NCBI GenBank assembly: GCA_036924085.1
Contig: JAVGWX010000006.1
Location: forward strand, 35,026,033 to 35,090,032
DNA length: 64,000 bases
Direction of reading: 5' to 3'
DNA from: Ariolimax columbianus
Taxonomy: Eukaryota > Mollusca > Gastropoda > Stylommatophora > Arionidae
Part shown: positions 1-11,699 of the stretch, piece by piece
How the letters are laid out: the number at the start of each line of letters is the position of its first letter
Numbering within the stretch: the first letter of the stretch is position 1
The notes under the pieces: model-generated
What the model saw: the letters and a program-made list of their open reading frames with translations, nothing else
What the model was told of the DNA's origin: nothing
Database searches by the model: none
Translations under genes and position numbers: made by a program

Positions 1-479
1 CGCATGTCAGTCTGGACGACTGCGTCCAAAATAAACACGGAATAATTTGCAAATGTCAAAAATGCAGGCTTCGGATTAATCGCGAGGGTGGAGTTTAGGG
101 AAAAAGGCCCACCTCAATCCAGGCAATGACAAAGTATATTAAACTACCCTCCCTGGACAGCAGACGAGATTAGTAGGTGTTTTTGCACAGTGAGAAGCTG
201 AAACGTATGCCAAATCATCATATGAAAGTCAAACTTCAAAATCTGACAAATAGCCGATTAAAGAGAACCAGCTTTTTACACAGCTCAAAACACCTACATA
301 GCCACCATGAAAAGATTTTTTCCAGAGGAAATGCACAGAAATAGAAATGCTAACTGACTATGAGAAGCCAAACTATTGCCATGAAAATATGTTAATAACT
401 ACAGAGATCCCAGAAATAAATAAAGGAAAATTGTCAGGCTTTCCACTTAAAAACCCTAGCTCAAGTAATGATTGAAGAA

Positions 480-1255
480 AAATACAGCCCTAACGACTGA
501 CCTCACGTATACACATAAGGCGCAGTTAAGGATGGTAGAGGAGACATCTTTGTAAAATACAACAATGGGAAAATAACCCATAAAGCTTTCCCTACTGGAA
601 AGATTTCTTCTAGCCTTAGGGCAGTCTATGACGCATTTACAGGCAATAAGAATGTTTACCAGATCGGATGAACACTCCCTAACTCTTTACAGATTGAAGA
701 GCACTACTAGAAGTAATACAAAATACCAGATGTGAACAAATGCTGCGGAAAATCAGATCAGAGCTCAACAAAATCCAAAAAACGTCAACAGTTGCTCCTT
801 AGTGGATACCATCACATTGTGGAATCACAGGAAACGAGAGAGCTGATGTTCTGTCCAAGGCAGGTGTCATCCCCACAGTGTCTTACCGAGAGGCAAAAAC
901 TATCATACACAATCAGTACAACTCAAAATGGAAAAAAGACATGAAAGTGAGCAATAGACCTGACCCAATCCACTAGTTTCACGGCCACCAACAAACCATC
1001 ATGTTTTGCCTGAAAACAGACCACTGCAGACTATTTGGGTCACATACATCAGCTCCAGATATCACACACAAGTGACTGTCAAAATTCTGACCCCTTAACA
1101 CATCCTTCAAGACTGCCCACTATATAGAGAACCAAGATGCCAAACCTGGTCAGAGGAAGCCAAGATGACGCAGAAGCAATGAGGCGGCTATAAGGACCTA
1201 GAGAGAACTGTGGACTACGTCCTATCGACAGGACTACAGATCTAGCATGACAAAA
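480..1255 (+). mobile_element. LINE remnant, RNase H and C-terminal region
   Basis: The fragments are out of frame with each other. At 812-872 one reads SHCGITGNERADVLSKAG, the end of a LINE-type RNase H domain. Upstream (about 535-620) GGDIFVKYNNGKITHKAF resembles the start of such a domain. Downstream (about 1100-1250) HILQDCPLYREP is a C-terminal motif seen again at 11470. Stops and frameshifts make it dead, and it ends in an A-rich stretch at 1250-1260. The first 480 bases of the window are probably part of the same element, but I could not read a domain there. Confidence 0.65.
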
Positions 1256-1496
1256 AAAAAGCCTGAACGAAGAAGATCGGCAGATACATCAAATGAATTT
1301 TATTTTATGTATTGTAAGTATTATTCTGAGGACGGAGTTGGTAGGTACGCAGACTTTATGAGAATAAGACATAATACATGAAGAAATACTAGAACAGATC
1401 AATAGCTTCTCCTATTTTGGAAAACACAGGGAAGGGAACAGAGAGAAAATATTGGACAGTTAAAAGAATTACAAGGGAGGCGATCAATGGCGGCAC

Positions 1497-1743
1497 TTTT
1501 TTTATTTTTGCGGTCGCCTTTTTTTTCTCTACCCCAAGGCGATGTGTATTACACTTTGTTTTTATTTTGCCTCTATTAGCTCAGTGCATCCGACTTCAGC
1601 ATGCATTTTATGTAAGGGTCTTCTTCCTCATGCATTTTCTAAGGGTTTGCTTCCTTGGGGTAATGGCCGGTGCTTTGATGGGGAGCGAACCCAGCACCTA
1701 GGTTATGAGCCGTGTCACTTAACCACTAGCCCACGCCGTCCCC
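1497..1743 (-). mobile_element. SINE-A copy, tRNA-headed
   Basis: On the - strand the head contains a box A-like GGGCTAGTGGTTAAG and a box B-like GGGTTCGCTCCC. This is followed by the family core (TGCTGAAGTCGGATGCACTG) and a T/A-rich 3' end. About 250 bp, diverged. Confidence 0.8.
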
Positions 1744-1754
1744 AACGGTGGATA

Positions 1755-3300
1755 TGGTAAAGGCGGCTATACGGTCTTTAAAAAGTAAGCTAACAAGGGT
1801 TGGTTGATGTCCAAGAAGCAAGATGACTACATCGCCTACCAGACAGTAAGATGAAACACTGAAAGAATAATGAAATGCGCCAGAGAAGAATCTTGGAAAC
1901 AGCGAGCAACTCACTTCCATTTGCCAAAATCGCCCTAGAGATTTTCAAAAGTATCGAGGCGATGCTTCAATCCTACTTCAGCCAAAGACGACAAGTATGG
2001 CTTTTTTTATATTTAATTAACTCAGCCGAACAGATCAATGGAAGGAATACTTCCAAGAACTTTTCAACACTGTTACCTCCACATGGGATTCAGTTTATCC
2101 AACACGCAACCAAGATCATATAGAGCCTGACATAATGATTCAGGAAATTTTTTTTTAATGTATAAAGAATAGTCATTCAACAGGCATGGGCGGCATAACA
2201 TGTGGGCGATTCATGAATGTGGGGAAATAGGGTACTCTGGGCTACAGAGACTTTCTACAAAGTCAAGAAAAGGCAGACTTGTACCAGATGACAGATAGCA
2301 AGCTATCCCGAACTCAATTTGGATTCCGCCAGGGTATAGGTTGCACGGATGCTTTGTTCACTTAAAGGCACATAAGAGATAGATCAATTGAATACAACGA
2401 AAATATATGTGTTGCTTTCATTGAACATGGAAACATTTTTGAAAATATTTTTGTTGTTGTTTGCGTTCGCCTTATTTCTCTATTCCCCAAGGCGGTGTAC
2501 GTTGCACTGCGATTTTTTTGTATGTTGCACCTGTGGCCCAGTACGTCCAACTTCGTCATGCATTTTATGTAAGGGTCTGCTTCCTCCTGCATTTTCTAAG
2601 GGTTTGTTTCCCCGGGGTAACGGCAGGTGCTGTGAAAGGGCTCGAGCCGAGCACCTTCGGGTTGTGAGCCGTGTCACTAAACCACTAGCCCACGCCGTCC
2701 CCTGTAAAACGCTTTTGATAGGGCAGACATGACTACCCTTTGGAAGATACTTGAAGATTATTGTGTATAAGACCATCTACATGATAATGTCAAAGAACTA
2801 CATCGTTCGAGTATAAACGTCGTCAGAACGACTGATTGTGTCACATATGCTTATGAAATCCTATCGGCGTGTGACAGGGGTGTGCGCTTTCTCCTCTGCT
2901 GTTTAACATCTTCATGGACAAAATCGCATCAGAGACCAGTCAAATTGAGACAACTGGAGCAGAACCGAACTCAATACACGAATTACTCTTTTCACAGATG
3001 ATCAATGTCTGCTGTACGACGATGAAAATAAACTGCAAAATCACATGAATGTGATTGTGAATACCTGTGCAAAATACAATTTGCAAATCAACGAAAAGAA
3101 AAACAAAAACTATGAGGATCAGTAGAACACCAGAGTTACTCAAAATAAGTGTAAATGATATTGATCTTCAATAGACCCATGAGTTCAAATATTTGGACAG
3201 TATTTTTTTGGCAGACGATAGGATCGACGGGAAAAATAAAGACTAGGTGCCAGAAAGCATCTGCGGTAACAAATCAGCTGTCACCACTACTTAGTAAAAA
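1755..3300 (+). mobile_element. LINE reverse-transcriptase remnant split by a SINE-A
   Basis: Readable pieces in changing frames: RWKEYFQELFNTVTSTWDS (about 2038), LSRTQFGFRQG (about 2300) with CTDALF, then after the inserted SINE at 2444-2702 DDQCLLYDDENKLQNHMN (about 3000) and NLQINEKK. The FRQG block and the conserved spacing mark a LINE reverse transcriptase. Many stops. Confidence 0.65.
2444..2702 (-). mobile_element. SINE-A copy inserted into a LINE
   Basis: Full-length SINE-A in reverse orientation. An imperfect target-site duplication (GGAAACATTTTTGA at about 2429, GTAAAACGCTTTTGA at about 2704) lies in the reverse-transcriptase segment read as MEKAFD. It is therefore younger than the LINE. 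Confidence 0.8.
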
Positions 3301-3431
3301 AAAAAGTGAAAAGTCAAGAACCAGTCACGCCATGTGGCGTATAGGAAATATAGGCCCATTTTATTTTGTGACTCACGGCCCACTGCGTTGGCACCAGAGC
3401 ATTAATTTGGCAACAAAGCAACAGCTGAAAA

Positions 3432-3668
3432 TCAGTAAATTTAACTTAACTTAACGTCTATGTACTGGTTTAGAAGACTCTGCAGACTATGTATACAACC
3501 AGTTTCATTTACATTGCCTTGCTCTAAAAGATATACCCATGCAATTTATTCTTAAATGCATTAGTTGTCCCCGCATCCACTACCTCCTGTAGCAATGCAT
3601 TCCAAGTATTCACCACTCTCTGACTAAAAAATATTTCTTAATATCTAATCTGGACCTTTATGCTCACT
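3432..3668 (-). mobile_element. CR1-like LINE, 3' end
   Basis: The sequence begins with the family's TTAACTTAACGTC 3' terminus, then the reverse complement of the segment coding for AWNALP and flanks. It is truncated at the 5' side, as is usual for CR1 insertions. Confidence 0.75.
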
Positions 3669-3799
3669 CTGTGCTGTCAGTGTCAAACATGACCTCTGTT
3701 CAGGGCGCGTAAGAGCAGAATTTCGAAGTGTGAAATAAAATGTTTGTGAGGAAGGTCATCTGTGTTACCAGGAAAGACAGAATCTGAAACAAAACGACA

Positions 3800-4075
3800 T
3801 TTACAAAATGGTCGGCTCAACGTGTTGTGCAGAAAACATTTCAAGACATAAAATAAGTTGGTTTGGTCTTCTCATGAGAATGTACGCTCATCAACTTCCA
3901 CTGATGGCTTACAACGCCGGTAGATTTGGCCACATGGTAAGGGAGCGGCCGCGAGGCAGGTGGATAGATGACACTTGAGTGATTGTGCAGCGACACTGGC
4001 TTACATTGACCGACGTAACGCACTTGGCGCAGGACAGACGACTTAAGCTCTACATGGCGCTTAACGGTATAAGTG
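3800..4075 (+). mobile_element. LINE C-terminal remnant
   Basis: A frame reads KISWFGLLMRMYAHQLPLMA then RERPRGRWIDDT. The motif W-F-G-L/H followed by a basic R-P-R-G-R-W-x-D-D block is typical of the end of LINE ORF2. The ORF on the opposite strand is a shadow. Confidence 0.55.
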
Positions 4076-4084
4076 TTGGAAACA

Positions 4085-4880
4085 AACTGACATGAAATTA
4101 TGCAGCAGGGTTTCTTCTCCGGCAGAGGTGGGTCTATTGATATCAGATTTAGCTACTATTCATAAATGGTATGTGAAACATAATTACATGATGGGAGTGA
4201 ACAATATTAGAAAGATAGAAAAGGAAAGGGACCTAGGTGTTATAATAGATCATTCGTGTAAGTTGCGAGAGCAAGTTCAGGTGGCAGTTAAAAAGGCTAA
4301 TGCAATGCTGGGTATGATTAAAAGAAACATTACACATCGATAAAAGGAAATGATAGTCAAACTATATAAATCATTGGTGAGACCTAAATTGGAGTACTGT
4401 ATTCAGGTGTGGAGTCCTTATCACAGAGTGGATATAGACATGACAGAAAGGATACAAAGAAGAGCTACAAAAATGATCATGGGATTCCAGAATAAGATAG
4501 TAATGAGGAGAAATTTTGAAAAACTGGCCTGCAGTGTCTAGAAAAGAAAAGAATTCAAGGTGACCTAATACAGGTTTATAAATTAATCAATAGAAAGGAT
4601 ACATTAGATTATAAAACGTTTTTCAAAGTTCAACCGACTACAAGAACTAGAGGGCATAGCTTCAAATTATTTAAAGGCAGGTCTAAATTGGATATCAGGA
4701 AAACATTTTTTCAGTCAGATAGTGGAAAATGCTTGGAATGCATTGCCCCAAGACGTGGTCGAGTCAAGGTCAGTTAGTGCATTCAAGAATAGATTAGATG
4801 AACATATTCATTTTTAAAGTGGAATAAACTGATTGTATACAGACTGTAGTCTTCTAAATTAGCATAATGAAGTTAAGTTA
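4085..4880 (+). mobile_element. CR1-like LINE, ORF2 C-terminal part and 3' end
   Basis: It encodes [37 protein letters not shown] and [10 protein letters not shown], the characteristic thumb region of CR1-clade reverse transcriptases. [20 protein letters not shown] sequence follows after frameshifts. It ends with the TTAAGTTAAGTGA terminus at about 4872. Stops at about 4341 and 4539 inactivate it. It is the reference copy for the other CR1 remnants here. Confidence 0.85.
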
Positions 4881-5019
4881 AGTGACACATGCATGTATAG
4901 ACAAATGAAGCGAGGCTGGTAGTAAGGATAAAAAACAAGTAAGAAATTATTTAAGAAATTAGTAGTACAATACAAATAATTAACGAAATCAGCCAGACAG
5001 TTATTTAAGATATTTGACT

Positions 5020-5225
5020 CACATCAAAGACACTACGTTGTGAACAGGGTACTGGAAGGAAAATTAGAAGGCAAACGTGCTAGAGGAAAACAACGCTATA
5101 AGTGGGAGGATAACATCAAGGGATGGACTGACAAAAGCCTGTCAGGTTGCATCATCAAGGCAAGAGGCATAGATCATCAGAGATTCAATAAAGTCGACCT
5201 TCGATGGCGAGATGGCAACTGAACT
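5020..5225 (+). mobile_element. LINE C-terminal remnant
   Basis: An open frame reads VLEGKLEGKRARGKQRYKWE then DNIKGWTDKSLSG. This is the G-K-R-x-R-G-x-x-R-x-x-W-x-D-N-I segment found near the end of many LINE ORF2 proteins. Confidence 0.6.
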
Positions 5226-5256
5226 AAACAAAAAGGCCCTTTCTAACTAGCGTATT

Positions 5257-5602
5257 TGGGAAGGAAGACTAACGTCTGGTCAGGCACAACATACTGATAA
5301 GACATGTTAGTCAGGGTCAGGCAAAATATACTGGCTAAGACCTTCAATTTAGCTTCCCCATAGCCCTTCATGGAAACGGGCTGTTTTTATAGCAGCCTGT
5401 CTAACGAGGGATCGATGTGATGCCCGTAGTAGTGAGCGACATGCAGATGAAGCCAATCATAGCACAACCACCTGGAGGACCCCGGTCCTTCATCAGTACG
5501 CTCGGGATGTCAGGAAAGCTACAACAAACCGCCACTAAACGTCCTTTTTTAGGGCACACAAAAGGGTAAATCTACCCATTGTAGGTATTCCTTCAACAAC
5601 TA
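5257..5602 (+). mobile_element. SINE-C copy, near full length
   Basis: It starts GGAAGGAAGACTAACGTC, has the middle block GTAGTAGTGAGCGACATGC and ends ATTCCTTCAACAAC. The order matches the other SINE-C copies. Confidence 0.8.
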
Positions 5603-6506
5603 AACTAAAGTCTAAAATTAGTTAAAGTATTTAAGTATTTCATTGTGAACTATAACTGTTTAGGTATATTGCCGTGGTTTCGGTTATATAGTATTGGCCG
5701 ACTTTTCAATATATTCGTATTTACCTATCTGATATGATGAATTCATGGTACATACACATGTTGAGGGTTTTTTTTTTTTCCATTTGTAAGAATGCAAAAA
5801 ATATACAGAAAAAATGAATGCAAAATGTGTCAATATTTTAGTCAATGTCACATGACAGTTCCCATGACCAACTTATACAAAATGGATGCTTCCAAGATGT
5901 GTTGCTCGTTAAACCTGCCACAGTTATCATGTAAGTATACGCTTGATCTGGTCCAGATTTATAATATAAGAGTATATATATATATAAGATCATAAGAATC
6001 ACAAATACATATTGTTATTATTATAGAGTAGCATAGTGATGATAGTCGTTAGCATTTTTGTGTGTCGACCGCTAGTGACCAAATTTATCGCTGACTACAG
6101 TACAGAGTCTGACAGTCACTACTGAGCCTCACTTAGTCACTATCAAAATAGTTTTGAAAACTAGAAGTAAACTTTAACTTTAGTTTAGTAAACATTGTTG
6201 CGGATTGCCATCATTAAAATATAGATCTATTAAATTATTAAGGGTGACCGCAATACTATCATAGGGATCTCGCTCCTGAACGTTGTATGCAAAGTTTACT
6301 TTACTCTTCTTTAGTCTTTAGTTTAGTAAAAACATTGTGATTGTGCGGATTGCCATGTTTATCCTCTTGGTTTTCAGCTGGTAGTAGAGACTCAAGTTTT
6401 CATCTCCAGTAACAATTCTCATTAGGAAACCTTCACCTTCTGTTTCAAAGCACTGCATAAGTTATCAAATGTCGTGCTTTTCAGTACAAACGTAAAAGAA
6501 GAAAAA
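5602..6506. other. AT-rich stretch with candidate exon and a local duplication
   Basis: Apart from the candidate exon at 5842-5930 nothing coding was found. A short TA repeat lies at 5976-5989. A segment with TTTAGTTTAGTAAACATTG followed by GCGGATTGCCAT near 6179-6212 recurs in altered form near 6310-6358. Confidence 0.5.
5842..5930 (+). CDS. HGSNAT: Candidate additional 5' exon of HGSNAT (luminal domain)
   Basis: This stretch is tentative. An open frame of 29 codons plus 2 nt ends at a very strong donor (GTAAGTAT at 5931). Its phase is 2, exactly what the first firm exon at 20172 needs. The peptide contains GCFQDVLLVKPATVI, which resembles the human luminal segment CLFQVLVNVP. Adding it keeps the total (1587 nt) divisible by three. 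Against it: the acceptor (ATATTTTAG) has a weak pyrimidine tract, a TAG stop sits directly before it, and the intron to the next exon would be 14.2 kb. A stronger pyrimidine tract lies at 5766-5785, but that reading uses other frames. Confidence 0.4.
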
Positions 6507-6807
6507 GTTGTTGCTTCAACTGCCAACAATGAGTAGTTTTACTCTTTTGTGTGCCCTGAAAAGGACGTTAAGTGGCGGGTTGCAGTAGCTTTCCTCACAT
6601 CGTGTGCTGATGAAGGTGGATAGGTGGTTGTGCTATGCTTGGCTTCACCTGCGTGTCATCACTACTACAGGGATCATGTCGATCCCTTCCCTCACCTTGT
6701 TATCCAGGCTACCATGAAAATAGCCTGTTTCCAGGGAGGGCTACAAGAAAGCCCTAACTAACATGTCTGATCGGTATGTTTTGCCTGACCAGACGTTAGT
6801 CTCTTTC
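6507..6807 (-). mobile_element. SINE-C copy
   Basis: Reverse-oriented SINE-C: AAC-repeat end at 6507-6530 and head sequence GACGTTAGTC-like at about 6800. It lacks part of the head hairpin region. Confidence 0.8.
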
Positions 6808-6829
6808 ACCAGAAGGAGAAGTAAAAGAG

Positions 6830-6965
6830 AAATAGGTAAGAAAACTTGGATGGCTGTAAATCATTCCACCTATGTACCAGTTTTGACTTATGAATGTGAA
6901 TCATGGACAATGACCACAACCCAGAAAATTCAGTTCCAAGTCTCTGAAATGAGATATTAAATAAA
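6830..6965 (+). mobile_element. LINE C-terminal fragment
   Basis: The frame reads YVPVLTYECESWTMTTTQKI then FQVSEMRY, the L-x-Y-x-x-E-x-W block after the reverse-transcriptase thumb. Flanks are degenerate. Confidence 0.55.
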
Positions 6966-7539
6966 GGTGATCCAAGTAACAATGCACATGACTCAGACAA
7001 TGCCTTACATAAACTTGACCAGACTATCATGTACAGGACTACTAGATTCCCTTTTTTCCAACCTTCTTGGTTGAATCAAACAGTAGAACATTCATGGAAA
7101 GAAAAGTAGGTGACAACAAAAGAGTGCCAGGAAGCCTGAAAGAGATGTCCTATGGATATTGATGAGGTGGATGAAAGAATAAGACAAACATAAAGCCACC
7201 CATTGTTTTCTAGCATATTCCAGAAATGCAAAAAGTGAGAGGTGGGAGTAATTTATAACAGGGACGCATAAGGATAATACCTTCCAGAAGTTCAGGCATG
7301 CATGGATAGATGAATTGGATGAATACTAACAAGCTTATCCTCACTATTCATAATTCCACTTTGACTCCTATGAAGATAGAGGAAGAGAAGGGTCTTGGAT
7401 TTTAAAATTGATATGTTGCCCAGACAGACATAGGGGATAGAGATGTCTGGTAGAAAATCCAGATATATGTCATCTAGGAAGAGACTTGCGTAGACCTAAT
7501 AACTGAGGGGAGGTGGAATATCTTCTACATTCCAGCAAG

Positions 7540-7830
7540 AACACTGCCCCAGGTCCCAATAAAGTACAGTATTGTCACATCATGCAGCTGTATAAGTCAA
7601 ATATTTGATGGGGTGGCCGGGTTCAATACTGCTTTAGAAAAAGCAACAGTGCCTGAGGACTGACTTAAAAGCTATCTACATCCACTCCCTAAACCTGGCA
7701 AGGACCTCACCACAATCATTGGCAGCTAGCAAATAATCACCCTACTGAATGTCTTCCAAACTGCTTGGGAAAATAGTGGCCAGAAAAATAATGTCCCATA
7801 TAGATTACTTTTCTCAAGTAATTCATTGTG
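7540..7830 (+). mobile_element. LINE reverse-transcriptase N-terminal fragment
   Basis: Pieces in shifting frames read NTAPGPNKVQYCHIMQLYKS, then LHPLPKPGKD and LLGKIVARKI. A-P-G-P-x-K followed by P-L-P-K-P-G-K-D is the start of the reverse-transcriptase domain in Jockey/I-type LINEs. The open frame from 7749 begins within it. Confidence 0.65.
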
Positions 7831-8343
7831 TACTGTCTTACCTTACAGCTCTTCTTCTGCTTCTATTTACTACAATTGTACTTGGCAACAGCAACGCAAC
7901 TCCAATAATGCCTCAAAAATGCAGAGAACATATCCTAGATCCAGAGATCAACACTGCTCTTCTGAACATACAAATTGATAGACGAATGGATGCCAAGCCA
8001 CTAATACTGTATCTGCAAAGTCAACAATGTTACACGGTATTCTCTTCAAATGTCTATTATCATTACACACTCTGATTGTGCATTTATATATATATTGGTT
8101 GTAGAACACTTTATTTTCCACCCAGAGCCCCAATCAACATCTCAATCTCCACTGACTAGCAGAGACGGAAAGTGTTCATTCAGGGTGAGCCCAAATTGTC
8201 TACAAATCCCATAAAATCATATTTCAGGGTGCAAAGATAGCCCCAGAATCCCTTGCTGCATTATGGTGCCAAGTCATGTATTAATTTACTAGTTTATTAG
8301 CCAGTCTTTGACAGGCTAAACAGTAGTTTCCAATGTCACAAAA

Positions 8344-8806
8344 TATTTGTTAACTTAACTTAACGTCTTTATACTGGTTTTGAAGACTTTACGTAGTCTG
8401 TATACAACCAGTTTCTTGGAGAGGGGTTTTTACTGATGTGCTAGTCCAGCTTAATAGACTCAAACACTAGAGCTAAGTAGACCCACAGCCAGTTAGGTGC
8501 CATCTATAGCTGCTCTTAACAAACCACCTGTTGAAAGGTATAAATAACTTGGGTAGATTTTTAATTTGAATTTTGTTCGGGAAAGCTGTTATTTCTACTC
8601 TTTTCAATTTCCAACTGCCAAGGAATTTTTAACATGCTCAACATTGAACATGGGAGTCCGATCTTACTACCCAGACATCTGGGGAATCTTTTCCAGAAGA
8701 TCAACGTGAACATAATCATGGTTTCCATCGTGATTCGAACACGCGACCTCTGGCACCCGAGGCGGACACCTTACTTCGAGACCACTGAGTCCCCCTGTTG
8801 TGCAAC
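8344..8806 (-). mobile_element. SINE-D copy: tRNA-like head with CR1-like 3' tail
   Basis: Read on the - strand, a tRNA-like head carries a box A-like segment (GACTCAGTGGTCTC) and box B (GTGTTCGAATCAC, about 8735-8747). A roughly 300-bp body follows, and the last 65 bp (8344-8410) match the 3' terminus of the local CR1-like LINE. Confidence 0.75.
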
Positions 8807-9142
8807 ATTCCTGACAAATTCATCTGAAGGAAAAACATTTTATGCCCTTAGAGTCTTTTTTTTTTTAATGTACATGTTAATTCAGTTCAATTAAAGTGCC
8901 ATCTCAAACATTAAAGGTTAGCCGCAATAAATCTCCAATGTCCTCACTCTCTTGCGCTAATGGTACAATCTGCTACGCTTTTCCTTGTCTGTCTAACCTA
9001 ACATCGTAATACTGGTTTAGATCACTCTGCAGAGTCTGTATACAATCAGTTTCTGTTATATCACTTGGTCTAAAATCTATACACAACCAATCTATTTTTA
9101 AATGCATTAATTCACCCTGTCTTCAGGGAAACTGAGACTCTA

Positions 9143-9477
9143 TTCCAGTCACAACGTACTGACCAGGTCGTCACATCAGGATCAGGCACAATACACTGAC
9201 CAAGACCACAATTTCTCTTCCATGTAGCGTTGCCTGAAAACAGCTTGTTTTCAAGGCAGCCTGGTTGATGAGATGTGGATCAATGTGATCCTCGTAGTAG
9301 TGAGCGCTACGCATATAAAGCCAAGCATAGCACAAGTACCTGGAGGACCGCGGTCCACCTTCATTAGCATGCTTGGGATGTGAGCAAAGCTACTACAAAC
9401 CACCACTTAAGGTACTTTTCTGGGTGCACAAAAGGGTAAACACTGTGGGCATTCCAAACAACAACAATCTTGTCTCC
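9143..9477 (+). mobile_element. SINE-C copy inside CR1
   Basis: Full-length body ending in CAAACAACAACAA. Imperfect flanking duplicates (CCTGTCTTCA and CTTGTCTCCA) correspond to one CR1 position. Confidence 0.75.
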
Positions 9478-9546
9478 ACTATTTCCTGTGACAATACATT
9501 CCAGTCATTCACCACTCTCTAAATAAACCATTATGTTCTAGTATCT

Positions 9547-9656
9547 TCTTCTTCTTCTTCTGCGTTTGTTCTCAATCTCCCGCTACCAAACCCTGAAAGG
9601 GATTAAGTAGCAGAATGTAGTCCAGAGAACGGAATGCGTTGTGTCGTAGTTTACAG
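9547..9656 (-). mobile_element. 5'-truncated SINE-B inside CR1
   Basis: Only the 3' 110 bp are present, with a TTC-repeat tail. The target-site duplication CTAGTATCT occurs at 9538-9546 and 9663-9671. This shows which end of SINE-B is the retroposition 3' end. Confidence 0.8.
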
Positions 9657-9850
9657 CATTTCCTAGTATCTAATCTGAACCTTTCTTTAATTAATTTGTA
9701 GCTGTGCCCTGTTGTCCTTGCAGGTGGCTGTACTTTGAAAAACATATAGTATAATTTATCCTTGCCCTTGATCATCTTATAAACTTGTATCACCTCGAAT
9801 TCTTCATTTTTCTAGACACCATAGGCCGGTTTTTCCTCATAGCTATAATT

Positions 9851-11109
9851 CCGGAATCCCGTTAACAGTTTTGATATTCATTCATTCATAGGCATCTGTT
9901 TTTGCATACCATACGAATGGCACCCTATGAGTAGCCTCTCAGAGCACAAGCCTGGGTGCTGAATATGGAGACCATGTGCTGCCAAAACTGCAGGACTCCC
10001 CTCTTGGCCTCGCTGGTGTAATCCAAAGGAATGCAGAGCATGACAATTTGGCACCAGCTCAGCTGCAGGAGCTGCTGGAATGAGTTCGCAATTTTGAAAC
10101 CATCCGCCTCAGGTGCTACCACTCCGGATTTTCTGTCTGGGCTTACTCCCATAGCCCTACCCTCTCCCGAGGTTTCCACAAGGCAGTGGAGTCGTTGCCC
10201 GCAGATGCTAGTTACTCGAGATATCTGATGATACTCTAATCGTCCCAAGACTAGACAGCAGTCTCTGGGACTTGCGGGTTAATTTTATTTTTTTTGGTTA
10301 TTTTTTTTTGTGTGCGTTCGCCTTATTTCTCTAATCCCCAAGGCGGTGTGCGTTGCACTGTGGTTTTTATTTTGCGCCTGTCGGCCCAGTGCATCTGACT
10401 TCAGCATACATTTTATGTAAGAGTCTGCTTCCAACTGCATTTTCTAAGGGTTTGCTTCCCCGGGTTAATGGCCGGTGCTGTGATGGGGATCGAACCCAGC
10501 ACCTTCAGTTTGTGAGCAGTGCCACTTAACCACTAGGCCATGCCATCCCCCTTGTGGGTTTAAAATCAGAGTTCCTCCTCTCCTAGGCAAACTGACTGAA
10601 CAGGCTAACGAGATTCATCTACCCGGGCTTAGAGTCAGAGTTTACCTTCTCTTAGATTGGCTGTCAACCAAGGCTAATGAGCCCAATGTGCCCGCCCAGT
10701 TATACCACCAGGTTCTCGGTCGCACCCCACAGCAGGCTCTGTAAGAAACAGGAAGCCCCTCATGAAGGTGCTGCTGGGGACACAATAATGTAGGAGAGGC
10801 CATTGGCAGGGAAACTCCTGAACGGCAAGCCGAACAGTGAATCCAGCGGCAATCTCTACACCTGGAAAGAAGAGGCTATATCAGACACTTCACTTTCCTT
10901 TAACGAACGTGACGCCCAGACCTCGCTACCCCCCATCTCTTGATGTTATCCTTCCACTAATATCATTGTTTACCTCTGGCATGTTTCCTCTCTACCTTGC
11001 CTCCCAGTATTATTTTCAACAAGGTGTAATATGTTTCTTAATGTAAATAAAAGAATGATAAAGCTTCTATATATAGTATGTCTTATTTTGATATTATGGA
11101 AAATAAGAT
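9851..11109. other. Unclassified sequence interrupted by a SINE-A
   Basis: I recognise no domain in 9851-10280 or 10551-11109. Open frames on both strands near 10000-10250 look like chance. The two sides were contiguous before the SINE-A arrived, as the duplicated CTTGYGGGTT shows. Confidence 0.4.
10281..10550 (-). mobile_element. SINE-A copy with target-site duplication
   Basis: A full-length reverse copy with box B GGGTTCGATCCCC on the - strand. Flanks CTTGCGGGTT (10271-10280) and CTTGTGGGTT (10551-10560) are a 10-bp target-site duplication. Confidence 0.85.
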
Positions 11110-11640
11110 AGACTCTCACACAAAATAAAATACAACATCGGACTGCTGTGCGAAAAAACAAATCTAGTCCTATAGTGGATTCCTGCCCACTGTGGGATCC
11201 TTGGAAATGAGAAAGCAGATGAGCATCGCGAAAACCGGAAGACTTGCCATCTACAGAGTTATCAAGAAGCAAAGACACCCATCAAACGATCCATGAGGAG
11301 AGACCAGCACAAAGAATGCAAGTCAGAAAATGACAGCATGGACTTGGTAGAGATAGGCAGACAAAGATCTTCAGACTCAGGACGGGACATTTCTGAATTA
11401 AGGTCCCCTCCACAGAATAGATCTCAGACACTGCCACATGCGATTGTGAAGCACCCAAGCAAACACCAGAACATATCCTGCAGGACTGTCCTTCTTATAC
11501 AGACCAAAGAGAGGCAGTCTGGCCTTGAGGAATGACCATGCCCGAAAAGCTGTGGGGGATCGGCGAGGACCCGAAACAAAGAGTCGTCTTCGTGAACCTC
11601 ACTATGCTAGAAGCATAGCATAAGTTGATTGAAGAAGAAC
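11110..11640 (+). mobile_element. LINE C-terminal remnant with HILQDCP motif
   Basis: At about 11455-11530 a frame reads QTPEHILQDCPSYTDQREAV, then EKLWG. Upstream GNEKADEHREN-like sequence is the end of an RNase H domain. The same arrangement is seen at 480-1255, so these are the same LINE lineage. Frames are broken. Confidence 0.65.
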
Positions 11641-11699
11641 AATATTGTAGAATTGTTACGAGTGCCTCCTTGATTTGACTTAACTTAATCTATCAGCTC

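Larger units (their letters stand above)
8997..9850 (-). mobile_element. CR1-like LINE 3' part, split by two SINE insertions
   Basis: CR1 segments at 8997-9140, 9478-9546 and 9657-9850 are collinear with the copy at 4085-4880. SINE-C (9143-9477) and a truncated SINE-B (9547-9656) lie between them. Confidence 0.75.

Noticed and set aside
1497..1743. True tRNA genes on the - strand of the SINE-A copies
   Set aside because: Box A and B resemble tRNA, but the copies extend into a shared 200-bp body and tail, are dispersed with target duplications and lack a proper acceptor stem.
9925..10248. 107-codon ORF on the - strand
   Set aside because: No family signature, overlapping open frame on the other strand, and no splice or transcript evidence; left as unclassified.
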